From Gymnopilus junonius (taxonomy: Eukaryota; Basidiomycota; Agaricomycetes; Agaricales; Galerinaceae): DNA of 33,070 nucleotides. Both the position numbers and the translations under genes were made by a program. Positions 30,547 through 33,070 of the stretch are shown one piece after another (position 1 is the stretch's first letter; each line of letters opens with the position of its first letter). Location of the stretch: assembly GCA_015501075.1 (NCBI GenBank), contig JADNYJ010000360.1, positions 1-33,070 on the forward strand, given 5' to 3'. The notes under the pieces are model-generated. The model saw only the letters and a program-made list of their open reading frames with translations. It was not told the DNA's origin and made no database searches.

Positions 30547-31853
30547 ATGGTCTCTCTTCCTCCTTTGCCAGAGGATTCCGGTCGTGTAGATGCCACAATG
30601 TGTGCTAATTCAACTCAGGATTCCATCAATGCTGGCCCATCCACACTCATGTCACCACCGCCACCACCCCCACGTCGAAAACCACCTTCAAGTTCCTCGC
30701 GTCTGAGCCCACCCACGCCCAGCACCATGCCACAGTCTAGATCCTCCGTCGACGCGTCATACGACACCTCTAATCACCGCTCGACTATATGGACGGTGGA
30801 AGGTGATTTAACTCCTTATTACGCGGGCGCAGCTTCATCCAGTCCCTCTACCATGACATCGAGCTCTTCTCATGTTCCTTTGCTTCCGCCACCTGTGCGA
30901 CATTCAGAATTCTTCCTTTACGATGGTTCTATTATTCTCCACGTAGAAAACACGCTATTTCGTGTTCACAAAACCATCCTTGCCAATCATTCGGAAGTTT
31001 TCGCCGATTTATTCACAGTACCACAACCGGAAGGGGAAAGGATGGTGGAGGGGTGCCATCTCGTTCGTTTACAAGACTCAGCAAAAGATTTTGAGGATCT
31101 TCTGAAGGCGATCTATATTCCGGAGTGCGTTTCTTTTTCTCGCATTCTAAATTCAGACTGATTTGTGATCGATTAATTAGCCATTTTGATCAATGCTCCT
31201 CCGAGTCGGACCTGGATTCAATTCTCACCTTCGTCAGCGGCATCCTTCGTCTCAGCACCAAATATCTGATACGTTATCTCCGCCAACGCTGCATCTCCCT
31301 CCTCATCGCCAAACTCCCCACTACATTTTCAGGGTACGAAGCCAAGTCCACATCACCGCACTCGGATCGATATCGCTCCGACACCGTCATGCGTTCCATC
31401 AAGCTCGCCAAGGAAGCTAACGTGCCAGAAGTGATTCCCTACGCCTATTACTGCCTCTCCCGATTCCCGCATAAACGATTTCTTAAAGAACGACCTGACG
31501 ACATCCCATGGAAGGACAAAATGATCGTCCTGATTGGCAGGGAAAGGTTATGGTGGGCGCAGATGAGTTTGTCCCACCAATTTTTACTTCTCTTCCAGCG
31601 GTCGCCGTTATGTCAGTCAGCGCTATGCGCCCATGCGCGCAGTCCCCACGCTGAATGGCACGAGCTCGAGAAGCACGGCTCCGCTCATCCTCTTAGGGGG
31701 TACGACGCGTGGGATAACTTGAACGTCTGTTCAGCCTGCATTGCTTACTGCCAGCAACGGCACTTGGAGGGACGAAAGGAAGTGTGGACGTTATTGCCTA
31801 CGTGGTTCGAGATGCCGCCTTGGGAGGAGCTGAAGGCTACTCAGGATCGCTGA
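30547..31853 (+). CDS. BTB/POZ domain protein
   Basis: Two exons, 30547..31124 and 31181..31853, give 416 residues around a 56-nt intron. Residues 1-115 are Ser/Pro-rich with a run of seven Pro (MSPPPPPPRR). A BTB fold begins at about 118: FFLYDGSIILHVENTLFRVHK and ILANHSEVFADLF are typical, followed by LVRLQDSAKDFEDLLKAIYIPE at the splice site. After it, LSTKYLIRYLRQRCISLL fits the helices following BTB. The C-terminal half has Cys/His-rich and Trp-rich parts, as in many uncharacterised Agaricomycete BTB proteins. These usually serve as dimerisation or ubiquitin-ligase adaptors; the partner is unknown. A second in-frame ATG at 30598 has a fair context and could be the real start. Confidence 0.88.
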
Positions 31854-33070
31854 ACGGTGGAACTACGTGCGCTGCATTTCTCTCATTTTGAGCTCATGGA
31901 CAATCTTGCCCTTATTCTTCATCTCGCTCTCATGTTTTTTCATGCTTTCGCGTATCTTATTCACGATTTGAATTATTAACGACCTGTACGACTCATCAAA
32001 ATTTATCTTACCTAGTTAGGGCTTCCCTATGTACATTACCTTCGGTCCTTGGGAGCCTCGCCAATCTACACAAAATTCTAGAACGTGCAAGGCAACGGCC
32101 GAATGCGTGGTTGATCCGAGGTGCACTGAGCGGCGTGGTCACGTTCAGTCTACGTCTGTATGGTTATTTCCCCACTTGGAGCTTTTAGCTGTTTTGGAAT
32201 ATATACCCCCTCGTACCACCCGGTGAGTAACCCGGCTGTTATCTTCTTCCCGTCATGTTGAGTAAGTCGAGGGCGAGTAAAATGAACTCGCATCAATGCC
32301 GGGTCTTGTTGCTCACCCAGCCCCTACTAATACATCGGTCCCCCGCTGATAATGCATGCTCCTAGCCCCATCGCGTCGACTCGCAGATGCTGGCAATGAT
32401 AGCACGATCTTATCCGCTCATTGAGAGAGCTCAGCTCGAATACACTCCAGCAGATTGCAACGTCTCACATAGAGGTGGGTCAATTAGTACCGGATGAAAT
32501 TTTCACTCTCGGACGTCAGGACCAAAAAGGTAAATGGTGTCGACCGAGTCACAGGGAACACGCGCTGGGGTTGGTACCCTTCTGGACTATTCTATAATAT
32601 TCTATCTAACCGTTATAACACTCCAGAGATTGCGTCCTGGTAATATGTACCCATCCCTGACCCATTGCCAAATGTCGATTGGCACGGCACTCTTGATACG
32701 AAGCTCTCATTTTGGCCCATGCCCTTGTACCTTCTGGTCTTTAATTTCGAATTATCATGAACCGAGGAGAATTTAAATATCATAAAACGGCTGATCCCAT
32801 CCGCTAAACTTGGGTGGGTGACCGTAAAGAGACAAACATGACCATTTGTTATTCGAGCCCGAAAAGGCAATCCGAACTCGCTCATCCCAACGATCTATGC
32901 TATGCACGCGTTGGCGACCTCTTTTTCCTCCCTTCATGTAGTTAGAAGAGGCTTTATAAGAGCCGGAGCTCCTGATTGGTGTACATCTGATGCCAGCGCC
33001 CTACTTTTTATAAGGAGAGGCCGAAAAAACAACGATATTAACGGACCTTGATTTCGGCTAGATCTTTTCG
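31854..33070. other. Terminal region without a supported gene
   Basis: No gene is recognised. Plus frames at 32029-32226 and 32534-32776 and a minus frame at 32613-32885 overlap without motifs. TTTATAAG-like sequences at about 32951-32958 and TTTTTATAAGG near 33005 could be core promoter elements of a gene beyond the window edge. Confidence 0.4.

Overview
The window looks like nuclear DNA of a filamentous basidiomycete, most likely an Agaricomycete. The protein-coding genes are split by many GT-AG introns of about 50-65 nt. The families are those of wood- and litter-dwelling mushrooms: an AA9 lytic polysaccharide monooxygenase, a membrane-anchored GH5 beta-glucanase, SRPK-like kinase paralogs, a DUF2235 hydrolase joined to WD40 repeats, a BTB protein, a Tad1/I-type LINE and a hAT-type transposon. 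I see no rRNA, tRNA or CRISPR array.

Left part (1-14.6 kb). Two full-length paralogs of an SRPK-like kinase (577-1885 and 13329-14599) share all intron positions. Both have lost the catalytic Asp of the HxD motif, so they read as pseudokinases. The first copy also carries a one-base frameshift. A third, decayed copy survives as two pieces (4204-4359 and 6181-6219) on either side of a PD-(D/E)XK nuclease-like gene (4859-6072), itself frameshifted. A 6.4 kb LINE (6862-13263) with ORF1, EN-RT-RNase H ORF2, a 25-base A tail and a 12-base target duplication sits between a TATA-like box and the start codon of the second kinase. Its ORF2 has one frameshift inside the reverse transcriptase.

Middle part (14.6-21.1 kb). 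A TauD/TfdA-like 2-oxoglutarate dioxygenase (minus, complete), an unrecognised decayed minus-strand gene, a complete AA9 LPMO (plus) and a small coiled-coil protein with 7-residue and 25-residue repeats (minus).

Right part (21.4-33 kb). A minus-strand gene joins a Tle1-like DUF2235 serine hydrolase, an alpha-helical linker and seven WD40 blades. It carries a premature stop, a frameshift and, inside one intron, a 1255-bp hAT-type element with 13-bp inverted ends and an 8-bp target duplication. Removing the element leaves a normal 52-nt intron. Beyond it lie a complete 11-exon type II membrane GH5 family glucanase gene (minus) and a divergently transcribed BTB/POZ gene (plus); the last 1.2 kb has no gene I can support.

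The genes do not form one pathway. AA9, GH5 and the dioxygenase are ordinary metabolic or wall genes. The pseudokinases, nuclease-like gene and hydrolase-propeller gene belong to fast-evolving accessory families that could act in recognition or conflict, but that role is inference. Several single-base frame breaks occur in the accessory genes while the metabolic genes are intact; decay is the simplest reading, though assembly error is not excluded.
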